64,000 bases of DNA from Sphingomonas sp. 8AM. GTDB lineage: Bacteria; Pseudomonadota; Alphaproteobacteria; Sphingomonadales; Sphingomonadaceae. Numbering within the stretch: the stretch's first letter is position 1; every line of letters starts with the position of its first letter. The stretch is taken from the NCBI RefSeq assembly GCF_902506455.1, contig NZ_LR733844.1, positions 7,501 through 71,500 of the forward strand. The letters run 5' to 3'. The notes beneath the pieces were generated by a model. The model was not told the origin of the DNA, ran no database searches, and saw only the letters and a program-made list of their open reading frames with translations. Positions 9,789 to 18,877 of the stretch are shown here, in pieces. The position numbers and the translations under genes were made by a program.

Positions 9789-10035
9789 TTCACTGTCCTC
9801 GTCCTGGAACCAAAACCGGCATTCGCTCCCGATGCACGGGGTGCAATCGTTCCCCGGCGCCGCGACCTGTTCGGTAACGCGGGCCTGCCATGGCCACCGG
9901 ACTGCAGCGGCTGATGACGAAGGGAGGGCAGGCGCGCCATCCAACGTATGTCGGTGAGTTCGCGAGCCCCTGCGCCGTCTCTAGACGCCCGGCCGGCGTT
10001 CTCAAAGCAAAATATTGGAGCGCGTCCCGCCAAAT

Positions 10036-10857
10036 TCAAGGCGTGACCACCAGACAGCGATCGTGATCACCCAGATCGCGCCGCACCGTGACCGACAATC
10101 CCGCCGCGCGGAACAGGGCTGCGGCGGACCGCCCCTGCGTCGCGCCGATCTCCACGCACGCCACCGCGCCGGGCGCGAGCAGCGCCGGGAGTTGCGTGGC
10201 AATGCGGCGATAGTCGTCGAGCCCGTCGCTTCCGGCGAACAGCGCGGCGGCAGGCTCGTAGCGCGCGACCTCGTCGGGGAGCGTCGTATCCGTCTCGATA
10301 TAGGGGGGGTTCGCGAGAATGAGGTCGAAGGTCTCGGCGATGTCGTCCGCCCAATTGCCATGGGCGAAGCGCGCGCGATCGGCTATCCCGAGCGCGGTTG
10401 CGTTGCGGCGGGCATAATCGAGCGCGACCGGCGAGGCGTCCACGCCCTGCCCCGTCGCCGCCGGCCATTGATCGAGCGCGGCGAGCAGCAACGTGCCCGG
10501 CCCGCTGCCGAGGTCGAGGATGCGGCGCGGACCAATCGTCCCGGCGAAATGATCGACCGCCGCCTCGATCAGCGTCTCGCTGTCGGCGCGCGGGATGAGG
10601 ACGCCGGGGCCGACTTCGAGATCGATCGTCCAGAAGGCGCGGGTGCCGGTGAGATAGGCGACCGGCTCGTGACGCGCGCGGCGGTCAACAAGGTCGGCGA
10701 AGGCGGGCGGGACGTCGTGGTCGTCGAGTGAGAGCAGCAGGCGGTTGCGGTCGATGCCGAGCGCGTGCGCGAGCAGCAGCTCGGCGTCCAGCCGCGCGGT
10801 CGGCGAGAAGGCGAAACGCGCGGCGGCGTCGCGGAGAGCGTCGCGGGGGGTGGTCAT
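10036..10857 (-). CDS. prmC: Release factor glutamine methyltransferase PrmC
   Basis: A 273-residue SAM-dependent methyltransferase that methylates the GGQ glutamine of release factors RF1/RF2. The SAM-binding loop (ILDLGSGPGTLLL, about 110-122) and the diagnostic NPPYIE motif (about 183-188) are both present. It is followed by DUF4167 and preceded by prfA, whose product is its substrate, a common alphaproteobacterial order. Start at the ATG at 10857; in-frame sequence further upstream is repeat-derived and does not look coding. Confidence 0.95.
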   Translation of the reverse strand: MTTPRDALRDAAARFAFSPTARLDAELLLAHALGIDRNRLLLSLDDHDVPPAFADLVDRRARHEPVAYLTGTRAFWTIDLEVGPGVLIPRADSETLIEAAVDHFAGTIGPRRILDLGSGPGTLLLAALDQWPAATGQGVDASPVALDYARRNATALGIADRARFAHGNWADDIAETFDLILANPPYIETDTTLPDEVARYEPAAALFAGSDGLDDYRRIATQLPALLAPGAVACVEIGATQGRSAAALFRAAGLSVTVRRDLGDHDRCLVVTP

Positions 10858-11001
10858 GCGGGGATGCGCGGCGTGAATGTTGCGAATGTTGAGACGGTGG
10901 CGGGGTGTCTCAACGTTCGGGATTGGGGGTGTGGATTGGTGTTGTGGACGGTCGAGAGTGGGCCGTTTCGGCTGTAATGGGTTGATCTTGCGCATTCTTC
11001 T

Positions 11002-11080
11002 GTCGCCCCGGCCTTGAGCCGGGGTCCCGCTTTCACTTCGGTCGGCAAGAAGCGGGGCCCCGGCTCAAGGCCGGGGCGAC
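11002..11080. repeat. Type C palindromic element
   Basis: Starts GTCGCCCCGGCCTTGAGCC and ends with its inverted copy up to CCGGGGCGAC. Each arm is itself a hairpin (CCCCGGC...GCCGGGG). Confidence 0.85.
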
Positions 11081-11175
11081 GGGGGTATGGTGTGGCTTGT
11101 GGTTGGCCCCTTGCGTGAGTGCCGCATGTGAAGGTTGGGACGGTGGCATTGCGCCTTAACATTCGTGGTCCAGCC

Positions 11176-11251
11176 GTCATTGCGAGCATAGCGAAGCAAT
11201 CCAGAGCGTCCGGGCGAAAACCCCGGATTGCTTCGCTGCGCTCGCAATGAC
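11176..11251. repeat. Type A palindromic element
   Basis: GTCATTGCGAGCATAGCGAA at the left and the inverted GCTCGCAATGAC at the right; a 76-bp element with near relatives at 22896, 24912, 27362, 34152 and 36823. Confidence 0.9.
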
Positions 11252-11319
11252 GATGGGGCATGGGGACCGTTCTTACCGAAAGAAGGGAGGATAGCGTGAC
11301 AGGGCGGCTGTAGGACAGC

Positions 11320-11378
11320 GCCGCGGCAAAGCCGCGTCGTCGGTCGAGGCGCTGCCCCGCCGGCCGGGCTTGCGCGAG
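11320..11378. repeat. Dispersed repeat E, copy 2
   Basis: Second copy of the 59-bp repeat at 4741-4799, ending 28 bp before the 3' end of prfA. Confidence 0.7.
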
Positions 11379-11405
11379 TCTTGCCGCGGCACGCAGCAAG
11401 CCGCG

Positions 11406-12482
11406 TCAAGCCTCCAGCGTCGCCAGCCGTTCCGCTTCGTCCTCGGCAATCAACGCCCCGATCAGCTCGTCCATCTCGCCCGCCAGTATCTCCGGCAAGC
11501 GGTGGAGCGTCAGGTTGATGCGGTGGTCGGTGACGCGCCCCTGCGGGAAATTGTAGGTGCGGATGCGTTCCGAGCGGTCGCCCGAGCCGACCATCGCCTT
11601 GCGCGTGCCCGAGCGTTCCGCCGCCAGCCGCTCGCGCTCCGCCTCGTAGAGCCGGGTGCGCAACACCTTGAGCGCCTTGGCCTTGTTCTTGTGCTGCGAT
11701 TTCTCGTCCTGCTGGATCACCACCAGCCCGGTCGGCAAGTGGGTGATCCGCACCGCCGAATCGGTGGTGTTGACCGACTGCCCGCCCGGCCCCGACGAGC
11801 GGTACACGTCGATGCGCAGGTCCCTGGCCTCGTCGATCTGGACGTCGACGTCCTCCGCCTCGGGCAGCACCGCGACGGTCGCCGCGGAGGTGTGGATGCG
11901 TCCGCCGCTTTCGGTCGCGGGGACGCGCTGGACGCGGTGGACGCCGCTCTCGAATTTGAGCTTCGCGAACACGCCCGAGCCGGTGACGCTGGCGACGACT
12001 TCCTTATACCCTCCGGCATCGCTGTCGGAGGCGGAGATCAGCTCGACGCGCCAGCCCTGCCGCTCGGCATAGCGCTGGTACATGCGGAACAGGTCACCCG
12101 CGAACAGCGCCGCCTCGTCGCCGCCGGTGCCGGCGCGGAGCTCGAGCATCGCCGAGCGCTGGTCGGCGGTGTCGCGCGGGAGCAATGCGAGCGCGAGCTT
12201 GCGGTCCGCGCCGTCGAGGGCGGCGCGGTTCTCGCGCAATTCCTCTTCGGCCATTGCCCGCAGTTCGGCGTCGGCGTCGCTCGCCATGAAGGCAAGGCTC
12301 TCGGCCTCCTGCCGCAGCCGCCGCACCTCGCTGGCGGCCTGCGCGACGGGTTCGAGTTCGGCATATTCCTTCGATACCGACACGAAGCGGTCGCCGTCGA
12401 GATTGCCGGTCGCCATCTGCGCGGCGAGTTCGTCGCGGCGCGCCTCGATCTGGCGGATGCGGTCGATCGAGATACTGGTCAT
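11406..12482 (-). CDS. prfA: Peptide chain release factor 1
   Basis: A 358-residue RF1 that recognises UAA/UAG and triggers peptide release on the ribosome. The catalytic GGQ lies in [19 protein letters not shown] (about residues 224-242), and the codon-recognition segment upstream matches RF1 rather than RF2. Full length. Its modifying enzyme PrmC is encoded just downstream. ATG at 12482 with GGAGG nearby. Upstream lies a nested repeat, then hisS in the same direction. Confidence 0.96.
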   Translation of the reverse strand: MTSISIDRIRQIEARRDELAAQMATGNLDGDRFVSVSKEYAELEPVAQAASEVRRLRQEAESLAFMASDADAELRAMAEEELRENRAALDGADRKLALALLPRDTADQRSAMLELRAGTGGDEAALFAGDLFRMYQRYAERQGWRVELISASDSDAGGYKEVVASVTGSGVFAKLKFESGVHRVQRVPATESGGRIHTSAATVAVLPEAEDVDVQIDEARDLRIDVYRSSGPGGQSVNTTDSAVRITHLPTGLVVIQQDEKSQHKNKAKALKVLRTRLYEAERERLAAERSGTRKAMVGSGDRSERIRTYNFPQGRVTDHRINLTLHRLPEILAGEMDELIGALIAEDEAERLATLEA

Positions 12483-12497
12483 GCGCGACCTGCCTCC

Positions 12498-12744
12498 GTC
12501 ACCCCGGACTTGTTCCGGGGTCCCGCTTTTGCGAGACCTTTGCGAACGTGCGGGATCTCGCGTTCCTGCAACCGTACCCCGGCGGAGGCCGGGGTCCAGT
12601 TGGAAAGGTGTTTCAGGTACTTACCGGTGCCTCCCAACTGGGCCCCGGCCTTCGCCGGGGTACGAAAGGCAGACGTTCGCAACGGTGTTGCTTCTATCGC
12701 CGCGTCGGAAAGGAAGCGGGGCCCCGGCTCAAGGCCGGGGCGAC
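12498..12744. repeat. Type C palindrome interrupted by a second palindrome
   Basis: The outer arms start GTCACCCCGGACTTGTTCC and end GGCCGGGGCGAC. Between them, at about 12572-12661, sits a complete second palindrome (ACCCCGGCGGAGGCCGGGGT ... its inverse), so one element has inserted into another's loop. Confidence 0.8.
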
Positions 12745-12759
12745 GACGAGGGGGAAGGA

Positions 12760-13983
12760 TCACGCGAGGATCTCGGCGACGCGCGAGGTGTCGCCGCGCA
12801 GCACGCGTCCGCGCGTCGTGACCGTATCGCCGTCCATCGCAAACGTCAGCGTTTCGGCCGGATCGAGCTTGAGCGCCTTGTCGTAGCGCTTCTTGGGCGA
12901 ACCGGTCGCGACCAGCTCCGCCGCCACCCCCGCGCGACGCAGCTTTGCGAGCGTCGCGACCGCCTCAATATGCGCGGCGTCGTTCTCGACCACCAGCACG
13001 ACGTCAGGCCGCGCCGCCGCCGGCTCTTCCAGCAGCATCGCGAGCCGCTCGACGCCCGCCGCCCAGCCCACGCCCGCCGTCGCCGGGCCGCCGAGGCTCT
13101 CGACCAGCCCGTCATAGCGCCCGCCAGCCAGCACCGTGCCCTGCGCACCAAGCCGGTCCGTGACGAACTCGAACGCGGTGTGGCGATAGTAATCGAGACC
13201 GCGCACCAGCCGCTCGTTGCGGGTCCAGTGCACGCCGGCCGCGTCGAGGCCCTTCTGGACGCTCTCGAAGAACGCGCCGGCCTCGGCGCTCATGTAGGAA
13301 TCGATGCCCGGTGCGGCGTCGGCGATCGGGCGGTCGCGCGGGTCCTTGCTGTCGAGGATGCGCAGCGGGTTCTTGTCGAGCCGGGTCAGGCTGTCTTCGG
13401 ACAGCTCCCCGCGATGCGCCTCGAAATGCGCGACCAGGGCATCGCGCCATGCATCGCGGGTCGCGGCATCGCCGAGCGTGTTGAGTTGCAGCGTCACGCC
13501 GTCCGCGACGCCCAGCTCCTGCAAGAGCTGATCGGCGAGCGTCAGCAGCTCGACGTCCGCCGCCGGCTCGGGCGCACCGAGCACCTCGGCGTCGATCTGG
13601 TGGAACTGGCGATAGCGGCCCTTTTGCGGGCGTTCGTAGCGGAACACCGCACCGCTGGTGACCAGCTTGAGCGGCGCGAACTGCTGCCAGCCATTGGTGA
13701 TATAGGCGCGCGCGATCCCGGCGGTGAATTCGGGACGCAGTGTCAGCAGGTCGTCGCCCTTGTCGGGGAAGGTGTACATCTCCTTCGAGACGACGTCGGT
13801 GGTCTCGCCGATCGAGCGCGCGAACACCTGCGTGTCCTCGAACACCGGCACCTCGACGCGCTCGAAGCAATAGAGCCGGCGGACGCGGTCGAAGGTGTCG
13901 AGCACGTGCGCGAAGCGGCGCTGCTCGTCACGGAAGATGTCCTGCGTGCCGCGCACGCGCTGCGGGGTGGGAATACGGGCCAT
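12760..13983 (-). CDS. hisS: Histidine-tRNA ligase
   Basis: A 407-residue class II aminoacyl-tRNA synthetase that charges tRNA-His. Class II motif 2 ([20 protein letters not shown]), the HisRS signatures [15 protein letters not shown] and [13 protein letters not shown], and the C-terminal anticodon-binding domain are all present. The start [15 protein letters not shown] matches the family. The ATG at 13983 has no clear Shine-Dalgarno. Upstream on the other strand is the divergent DUF1345 gene, with 52 bp between the starts. Confidence 0.96.
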   Translation of the reverse strand: MARIPTPQRVRGTQDIFRDEQRRFAHVLDTFDRVRRLYCFERVEVPVFEDTQVFARSIGETTDVVSKEMYTFPDKGDDLLTLRPEFTAGIARAYITNGWQQFAPLKLVTSGAVFRYERPQKGRYRQFHQIDAEVLGAPEPAADVELLTLADQLLQELGVADGVTLQLNTLGDAATRDAWRDALVAHFEAHRGELSEDSLTRLDKNPLRILDSKDPRDRPIADAAPGIDSYMSAEAGAFFESVQKGLDAAGVHWTRNERLVRGLDYYRHTAFEFVTDRLGAQGTVLAGGRYDGLVESLGGPATAGVGWAAGVERLAMLLEEPAAARPDVVLVVENDAAHIEAVATLAKLRRAGVAAELVATGSPKKRYDKALKLDPAETLTFAMDGDTVTTRGRVLRGDTSRVAEILA

Positions 13984-14035
13984 AAGAACGTGCGCTACTA
14001 GTCGGCGCGTCGCGCAAGCGCTAGCGGCTGTTCGC

Positions 14036-14686
14036 ATGAACGATCGCGCGCGCTGGTGGGGATTGGGACGGCGGATCGCACCGCCGCGCTTCGTGCTGTT
14101 CGCGGCGGTACTGGTCGTGGCGATCGCGGCTTTGTGGTCGCCGTTTGGCGAAGGCCGCGCGGCGATGGCGGGGTTCGATATCGCGGCGGTCGTCTTCCTG
14201 CTCAGCATGATCCGGCTGCCGCGCCACGACAGCCCGGCGCAGATGCGCGTCGTGGCGCAGGCCAACGACGCCAATCGCACCCTGCTGCTGGCGATCACCG
14301 CGGCGGTGATGCTGGTGATCCTGACCGCGGTGCATGAGGAATTGCAGGGGCGGCAGAGCAACCCGATGCGGTTGCTGGTGATCGTCACGCTGGCGCTGGC
14401 GTGGCTGTTCTCGAACATGGTCTATGCGCTGCATTATGCGCATCTGTTCTATATGCCCGGCGAGGACGGAAAGGATGCGGGCGGGATCGACTTTCCGGGG
14501 ACCGACACGCCCGATTACTGGGACTTCGTCTATTTCAGCTACACGCTGGGGATGACGTTCCAGACCTCCGACGTCTCGATCCGCTCCGGCACGGTGCGGC
14601 GCGCGGTGCTGGGACAGTGCCTGGCCGGGTTCGTGTTCAACCTCGGGGTGATCGCGTTCAGCATCAACGTGCTGGGCGCCAACTGA
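14036..14686 (+). CDS. DUF1345 family membrane protein
   Basis: A 216-residue inner-membrane protein with about five hydrophobic segments ([63 protein letters not shown]; and a C-terminal one). The segment [18 protein letters not shown] is the hallmark of DUF1345 and is pore-loop-like. No function is established. Divergent from hisS. Confidence 0.88.
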   Translation: MNDRARWWGLGRRIAPPRFVLFAAVLVVAIAALWSPFGEGRAAMAGFDIAAVVFLLSMIRLPRHDSPAQMRVVAQANDANRTLLLAITAAVMLVILTAVHEELQGRQSNPMRLLVIVTLALAWLFSNMVYALHYAHLFYMPGEDGKDAGGIDFPGTDTPDYWDFVYFSYTLGMTFQTSDVSIRSGTVRRAVLGQCLAGFVFNLGVIAFSINVLGAN

Positions 14687-14756
14687 GCGGCGGGACTGGA
14701 CGCGGGGCGCGCGGGCTGATTAACCGGGTCAGTCACCCTGTCCTTTGGGAGCCCCG

Positions 14757-16679
14757 ATGATCGCCCGTTTCGCGTCCGCCGCCCTTCTCGCCTCCGTCGC
14801 CCTCACCCCGCTCGCCGCGCAGGTGCCCGCCGGCAACAGCGCGCCGCAACCGGTGCCGTTCACCGACACGATCCCCGCGCCGCGCGACGTGCGCTTCCCC
14901 GGTACGCTCAAGCTGAACGTCGACGCCAGCGATCCGTCGCAGGGGATCTTCCGCGTGACGGAGACGATCCCGGTGCCGCAGGCCGGGCATATGGTGCTGC
15001 TGTTCCCGAAATGGCTGCCCGGCGCGCATAGCCCGCGCGGCGAGATCGAGAAGCTGGCCGGGCTCATCATCACCGCGAACGGCAAGCGCGTGGAATGGAC
15101 GCGCGACCCGGTCGACGTCTTCGCCTTCCATATCGACGTGCCGACGGGCGCGAAGACGGTCGAGGCGCAGTTCCAGTTCATCTCGGCGACGCAGACCAAT
15201 CAGGGTCGGATCGTGATGACCCCGACGATGATCTCGCTCCAGCCAAATTCGGTCAGCCTGTATCCGGCCGGGTATTTCACGCGGCAGATCCCGGTCCAGA
15301 TGAATGTGAAATACCCCGAGGGCTGGACCGCGGCGGGCGCGATCCCGGCCAGGAAGGCAGGGTCGACCTATAGCTATGACACCACCAATTACGAGGTGCT
15401 TGTCGACTCGCCGGTGCTGGCGGGCAAGTATGGCAAGGTCTGGCCGCTGTCCCCACGCGTCAACCTGAACGTCTTCGCCGACGATCCCGCCGAGCTGGCC
15501 GCGACGCCCGAACAGATCGCCGGGCACCAGCGGCTGGTCGAGCAGGCGGTGAAGACCTTCGGCGCGCAGCATTACGACAAATACGAATTCCTGCTGTCGA
15601 TCACCGACAAGCTGGGCGGGATCGGGCTGGAGCATCACCGGTCGAGCGAGAATGGCGTGACGCCGGGCTATTTCACCAAGTGGAACGACGGCCCCGGCCG
15701 CCGCAACCTGCTGCCGCACGAGTTCACGCATAGCTGGGACGGCAAGTTCCGGCGCGGTGCCGACCTGTGGACTCCCGACTTCCGCACCCCGATGCGCGGG
15801 TCGCTGCTGTGGGTCTATGAAGGGCAGACGCAATTCTGGGGCTATGTGCTCCAGGCGCGTTCGGGGCTGGTGAGCAAGCAGGACACGCTCGACCAATATG
15901 CTGCGATCATGGCGCTCTACGACAGTCAGCCAGCCCGGGCGTGGCGGTCGCTGGTCGACACCACCAACGATCCGGTGATCTCGCAGCGCCGGCCGAAGGG
16001 CTGGACGAGCTGGCAGCGCAGCGAGGATTATTACAACGAAGGGCTGCTCGTCTGGATGGACGTGGACTCGCTGCTGCGCGAGAAGTCGGGCGGCGCGAAG
16101 TCGATCGATGATTTCGCCAAGGCGTTCTTCGGCATCCGCGACGGCGACTGGGGCGAGGTGACCTATACGATCGACGATGTCGCCAAAACGCTGAGCGGCA
16201 TCGTGCCGTTCGACTGGGCGGGTTATCTGCGCCGGCGGCTGACCGAACATGCCGCGGGCGCGCCGACCGACGGATTCGCGCGCAACGGCTACCAATTGTC
16301 CTATAGCGAGACGCCGACGTCGTCGTTCAAGGCCGCCGAAGCCGCGGCCAAGTCGACCAACCTGACCTATTCAGGCGGCATGGTGCTCGACTCTGCGGGC
16401 ACGCTGACCGGCGTCACGTGGGACAGCGCGGCCTTCAAGGCGGGTTTCACCGTCGGCGACCAGATCGTCGCGGTCGATGGCGAGGCGTATAGCGCCGACA
16501 AACTGAAGGCCGCGATCACCGCCGCGAAGGGCACGAAGACCGCTATCCCGTTGACCGTGAAGCAAGGCGACCGGTTCCGCAGTGCAGCACTCGACTATCA
16601 TAATGGCTTGCGTTACCCGCGCCTTCAGAAGATCGGCACCGGCGAGACCGGTCTCGATCGTCTTCTTGCGCCCCGCTGA
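14757..16679 (+). CDS. M61-family metallopeptidase with PDZ domain
   Basis: A 640-residue secreted zinc peptidase of the glycyl-aminopeptidase family. A signal peptide ends near LTPLAAQ (about residue 22). The zinc motif HEFTH is at 321-325 (LLPHEFTHSWDG), with the downstream Glu in WVYEGQTQFWG. A C-terminal PDZ domain (about 545-620, AGFTVGDQIVAVDGEAYS) may bind peptide ends. The start is the ATG at 14757, preceded by GGGAG; an in-frame TTG four codons earlier lacks a ribosome-binding site. The following gene is ppa, 33 bp downstream. Confidence 0.93.
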   Translation: MIARFASAALLASVALTPLAAQVPAGNSAPQPVPFTDTIPAPRDVRFPGTLKLNVDASDPSQGIFRVTETIPVPQAGHMVLLFPKWLPGAHSPRGEIEKLAGLIITANGKRVEWTRDPVDVFAFHIDVPTGAKTVEAQFQFISATQTNQGRIVMTPTMISLQPNSVSLYPAGYFTRQIPVQMNVKYPEGWTAAGAIPARKAGSTYSYDTTNYEVLVDSPVLAGKYGKVWPLSPRVNLNVFADDPAELAATPEQIAGHQRLVEQAVKTFGAQHYDKYEFLLSITDKLGGIGLEHHRSSENGVTPGYFTKWNDGPGRRNLLPHEFTHSWDGKFRRGADLWTPDFRTPMRGSLLWVYEGQTQFWGYVLQARSGLVSKQDTLDQYAAIMALYDSQPARAWRSLVDTTNDPVISQRRPKGWTSWQRSEDYYNEGLLVWMDVDSLLREKSGGAKSIDDFAKAFFGIRDGDWGEVTYTIDDVAKTLSGIVPFDWAGYLRRRLTEHAAGAPTDGFARNGYQLSYSETPTSSFKAAEAAAKSTNLTYSGGMVLDSAGTLTGVTWDSAAFKAGFTVGDQIVAVDGEAYSADKLKAAITAAKGTKTAIPLTVKQGDRFRSAALDYHNGLRYPRLQKIGTGETGLDRLLAPR

Positions 16680-16712
16680 TCCGGGGCGTTTGCACCTCAA
16701 GAGGGGAAGAGA

Positions 16713-17291
16713 ATGCGTATCGACCTGATCCCGGTGGGGAAGAACCCGCCCGACGACCTGAACGTGGTGATCGAGGTGCCGACCGGCGGCGAGCCGGTGA
16801 AGTATGAGTTCGACAAGGCATCGGGGGCGCTGTTCGTCGACCGCATCCTGCACACGCCGATGCGCTATCCCGCGAACTACGGCTTCGTGCCGCACACGCT
16901 GTCGCCGGACGGCGATCCGCTCGACGCGCTGGTGATCGCGCGCTCGCCGTTCATCCCGGGCTGCGTCGTCCGCGCGCGCCCGATCGCGGTGCTGAACCTC
17001 GAGGACGAGGCCGGCGGCGACGAGAAGCTGGTGTGCGTCCCCGTCGACGAGGTGTTCCCTTATTACTCGAACGTCGATGGCCGCGCCGACGTGCCGGAGA
17101 TCGTGTTCGAGCAGATCGAGCACTTCTTCACGCACTACAAGGACCTCGAGAAGAAGAAGTGGGTCCGCGTCGGCGTCTGGGGCGACCGCGACGAGGCGCG
17201 TCGCATCACGCTGGAAGCGATCGAGCGCTACAACGCCGCCAAGTCGCAGGGTGAAGAACCGCACGATCACGACGTGCCGGGTCGCGACTGA
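16713..17291 (+). CDS. ppa: Inorganic pyrophosphatase
   Basis: A 192-residue family I soluble pyrophosphatase that hydrolyses PPi to phosphate in the cytoplasm and drives biosynthetic reactions forward. The signature DGDPLDALV contains the metal-binding aspartates (about residues 69-77), and the substrate-binding KYEFDK and YPANYGFVP segments are intact. A strong AGAGGGGAAGAG precedes the ATG. The C-terminus is slightly extended and His/Asp-rich (EEPHDHDVPGRD). Confidence 0.97.
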   Translation: MRIDLIPVGKNPPDDLNVVIEVPTGGEPVKYEFDKASGALFVDRILHTPMRYPANYGFVPHTLSPDGDPLDALVIARSPFIPGCVVRARPIAVLNLEDEAGGDEKLVCVPVDEVFPYYSNVDGRADVPEIVFEQIEHFFTHYKDLEKKKWVRVGVWGDRDEARRITLEAIERYNAAKSQGEEPHDHDVPGRD

Positions 17292-17320
17292 GACCTGATC
17301 GACATTTCCGGCTCACGCCC

Positions 17321-17402
17321 GTCATTCCGGACCTGATCCGGGATTCCGCTTCGGCCTCGCCCGCCACGAAGAAGCGGGGCCCCGGATCAGGTCCGGGGCG
17401 AC
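17321..17402. repeat. Type C palindromic element
   Basis: GTCATTCCGGACCTGATCCG at the left and CCGGATCAGGTCCGGGGCGAC-type sequence at the right. It lies 30 bp after ppa and could act as its 3' stem-loop. A smaller hairpin (CCCGACTGAAGTCGGG) follows at about 17417-17432. Confidence 0.8.
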
Positions 17403-17549
17403 GAGGCAGGAGGTATCCCGACTGAAGTCGGGCGGTCCGCCTTGAAACCCTAAATGTCGATCGGCCCTTGCAGCTGACCGTTTCCCTTGAGGCTGGCCCC
17501 AGGAGGCGACGTTCCAACCATCAGCCGGCACCCCGGCGATGAAGCGTGA

Positions 17550-17921
17550 TCAAGCCCGCTGCTTCCGGGAGGCGGGCTTTTTCTTCGCCGGTGCGCGCCG
17601 CCCCGCCGCCACGCCAAGCAGCGCCCATTGGCGCAGCGCCTCGCCGTCGTCGTAGCAATCCGCGGGCGCACGCCGATAGTTCATCGACGCCACCGTCCCG
17701 TCGCTGCGCGCATAGGTGAAGCGCGCGCACTCCGCGGCGTCCCAGGCCGCATCACTCTCGGCATCGCTCTTGAACCACAGGCTGCCGTCGCCATCGACGA
17801 TCGCGAAGACCGCGCCATCGAGGTAGAGCGTCGCCCCGCCCATCATCCGGCGGTGGGTGACGCTGCCGTCCGCCGCCAGCGCCTCCGCGACCCAGTCGAT
17901 CAGCCCGTGGTCCAGCGCCAT
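17550..17921 (-). CDS. TfoX N-terminal domain protein
   Basis: A 123-residue protein with the TfoX_N signature MMGGATLYLDGAVFAIVDGD followed by LWFKSDAE. It corresponds to the N-terminal half of Sxy/TfoX, without the C-terminal helical domain. In gamma-proteobacteria TfoX activates competence genes; a stand-alone N-domain has no proven function. The C-terminus ends in a Lys/Arg/Pro tail (RRAPAKKKPASRKQ). Confidence 0.85.
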   Translation of the reverse strand: MALDHGLIDWVAEALAADGSVTHRRMMGGATLYLDGAVFAIVDGDGSLWFKSDAESDAAWDAAECARFTYARSDGTVASMNYRRAPADCYDDGEALRQWALLGVAAGRRAPAKKKPASRKQRA

Positions 17922-17925
17922 CGTC

Positions 17926-18246
17926 TCAATGCCCTGCGGTCAGCTTGAGCCCGGCGATACACCCGACCGCGCCGAGGATCAGCAACAGCCGCACCGGCGT
18001 CGCCGCCTCGCCGTAGAAGAAAATGCCGGTCAGGACGGTGCCGAGCGCGCCGATCCCGGTCCATACCGCATAGGCGGTGCCCATCGGGATGCTGCGCGCG
18101 GCGATTTCCAGCAGCAGCATCGACATCGACACCGAAGCAAGAAAGGCGAACGTCCAGCCGATGTGGCGAAAGCCGTCGGCGTTGCGCAGGCACGTGGTGA
18201 AGCCGACCTCGAACAGCCCGCCGACGATCAGCCAGACCCACGCCAT
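17926..18246 (-). CDS. Small multidrug resistance (SMR) family transporter
   Basis: A 106-residue protein with four transmembrane helices. The essential Glu of SMR proteins sits in helix 1 (VGGLFEVGFTTCL, E13), and the ARSIPMGTAYAVWTGIGALG segment of helix 3 is of the Gdx/SugE-EmrE type. It should act as a dimeric proton-coupled exporter of small cations; the substrate (guanidinium or quaternary amines) is not decided here. Its ATG overlaps the GNAT stop codon by one base, so translation is coupled. Confidence 0.9.
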   Translation of the reverse strand: MAWVWLIVGGLFEVGFTTCLRNADGFRHIGWTFAFLASVSMSMLLLEIAARSIPMGTAYAVWTGIGALGTVLTGIFFYGEAATPVRLLLILGAVGCIAGLKLTAGH

Positions 18247-18728
18247 CAGCCCCGCCCTGCCAGCGCCAGCAATGCCGCGCCGTCGACGCGCTGCACGGTC
18301 CATTCGTCCTGCGCGACCGCCCCCTTGGCGCGATAGAAGTCGATCGCGGGGGTGTTCCAGTCGAGCACCCACCATTCGAAGCGCGCATAGCCACGATCGA
18401 CCGCGATCCCGGCCAGCGCCTTGAGCAATGCCGCGCCCGCGCCCTGCCCGCGCGCCTCGGGGGCGATGTAGAGGTCGTCGAGCCAAATGCCGCGTTTGCC
18501 GGTCCAGGTCGAGAAGGTGAGATAGAAGATCGCGAAACCGACCGCGCGGCCGTCGAGATCGGCGATCAGCGCCTCTACGGCCGGTTGCGCGCCGAACAAT
18601 GCGTCGTGGAGCATCGGTTCGGTCGCCTCGACCGCGTCCGGCGCCTTTTCGAACGCGGCGAGATCGCGGACGAAGCCAAGCATTTTGGGCACGTCGGCGG
18701 GCGTGGCGGGACGGATCGTGAGCGTCAT
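18246..18728 (-). CDS. GNAT-family N-acetyltransferase
   Basis: A 160-residue acetyl-CoA-dependent acetyltransferase. The acetyl-CoA pyrophosphate loop is visible as APEARGQGAGAALLKAL (about residues 90-106), preceded by the strand GIWLDDLYI. FEWWVLDWNTPAIDFYRAKGA is typical of the diamine acetyltransferase-like subgroup. The substrate is unknown. Upstream partner of the SMR gene. Confidence 0.9.
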   Translation of the reverse strand: MTLTIRPATPADVPKMLGFVRDLAAFEKAPDAVEATEPMLHDALFGAQPAVEALIADLDGRAVGFAIFYLTFSTWTGKRGIWLDDLYIAPEARGQGAGAALLKALAGIAVDRGYARFEWWVLDWNTPAIDFYRAKGAVAQDEWTVQRVDGAALLALAGRG

Positions 18729-18773
18729 GCGCGTGGGTCTAGCGTGTCTTGGCGCGTCTGCCCAAGCCTCTCA

Positions 18774-18867
18774 CGTTATTCCCGCCCAGGCGGGAATCCA
18801 GAGCTTCCGACCTTCCGCTTCGATCGACAGACCCGCGCGTCTGGATTCCCGCTTTCGCGGGAATGAC
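18774..18867. repeat. Type B palindromic element
   Basis: Left arm TTATTCCCGCCCAGGCGGGA, right arm ending TTTCGCGGGAATGAC; each arm is a hairpin. Lies between the divergently transcribed-from-view EamA stop and the GNAT start. Confidence 0.85.
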
Positions 18868-18877
18868 GTATGCGTGG

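Larger units (their letters stand above)
10858..11405. other. Repeat-filled gap between prfA and prmC
   Basis: About 550 bp with no credible gene. It holds a type C palindrome (11002-11080), a type A palindrome (11176-11251) and a type E repeat (11320-11378), each from a different family described below. A promoter for prmC is presumably here but I could not point to one. Confidence 0.7.
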
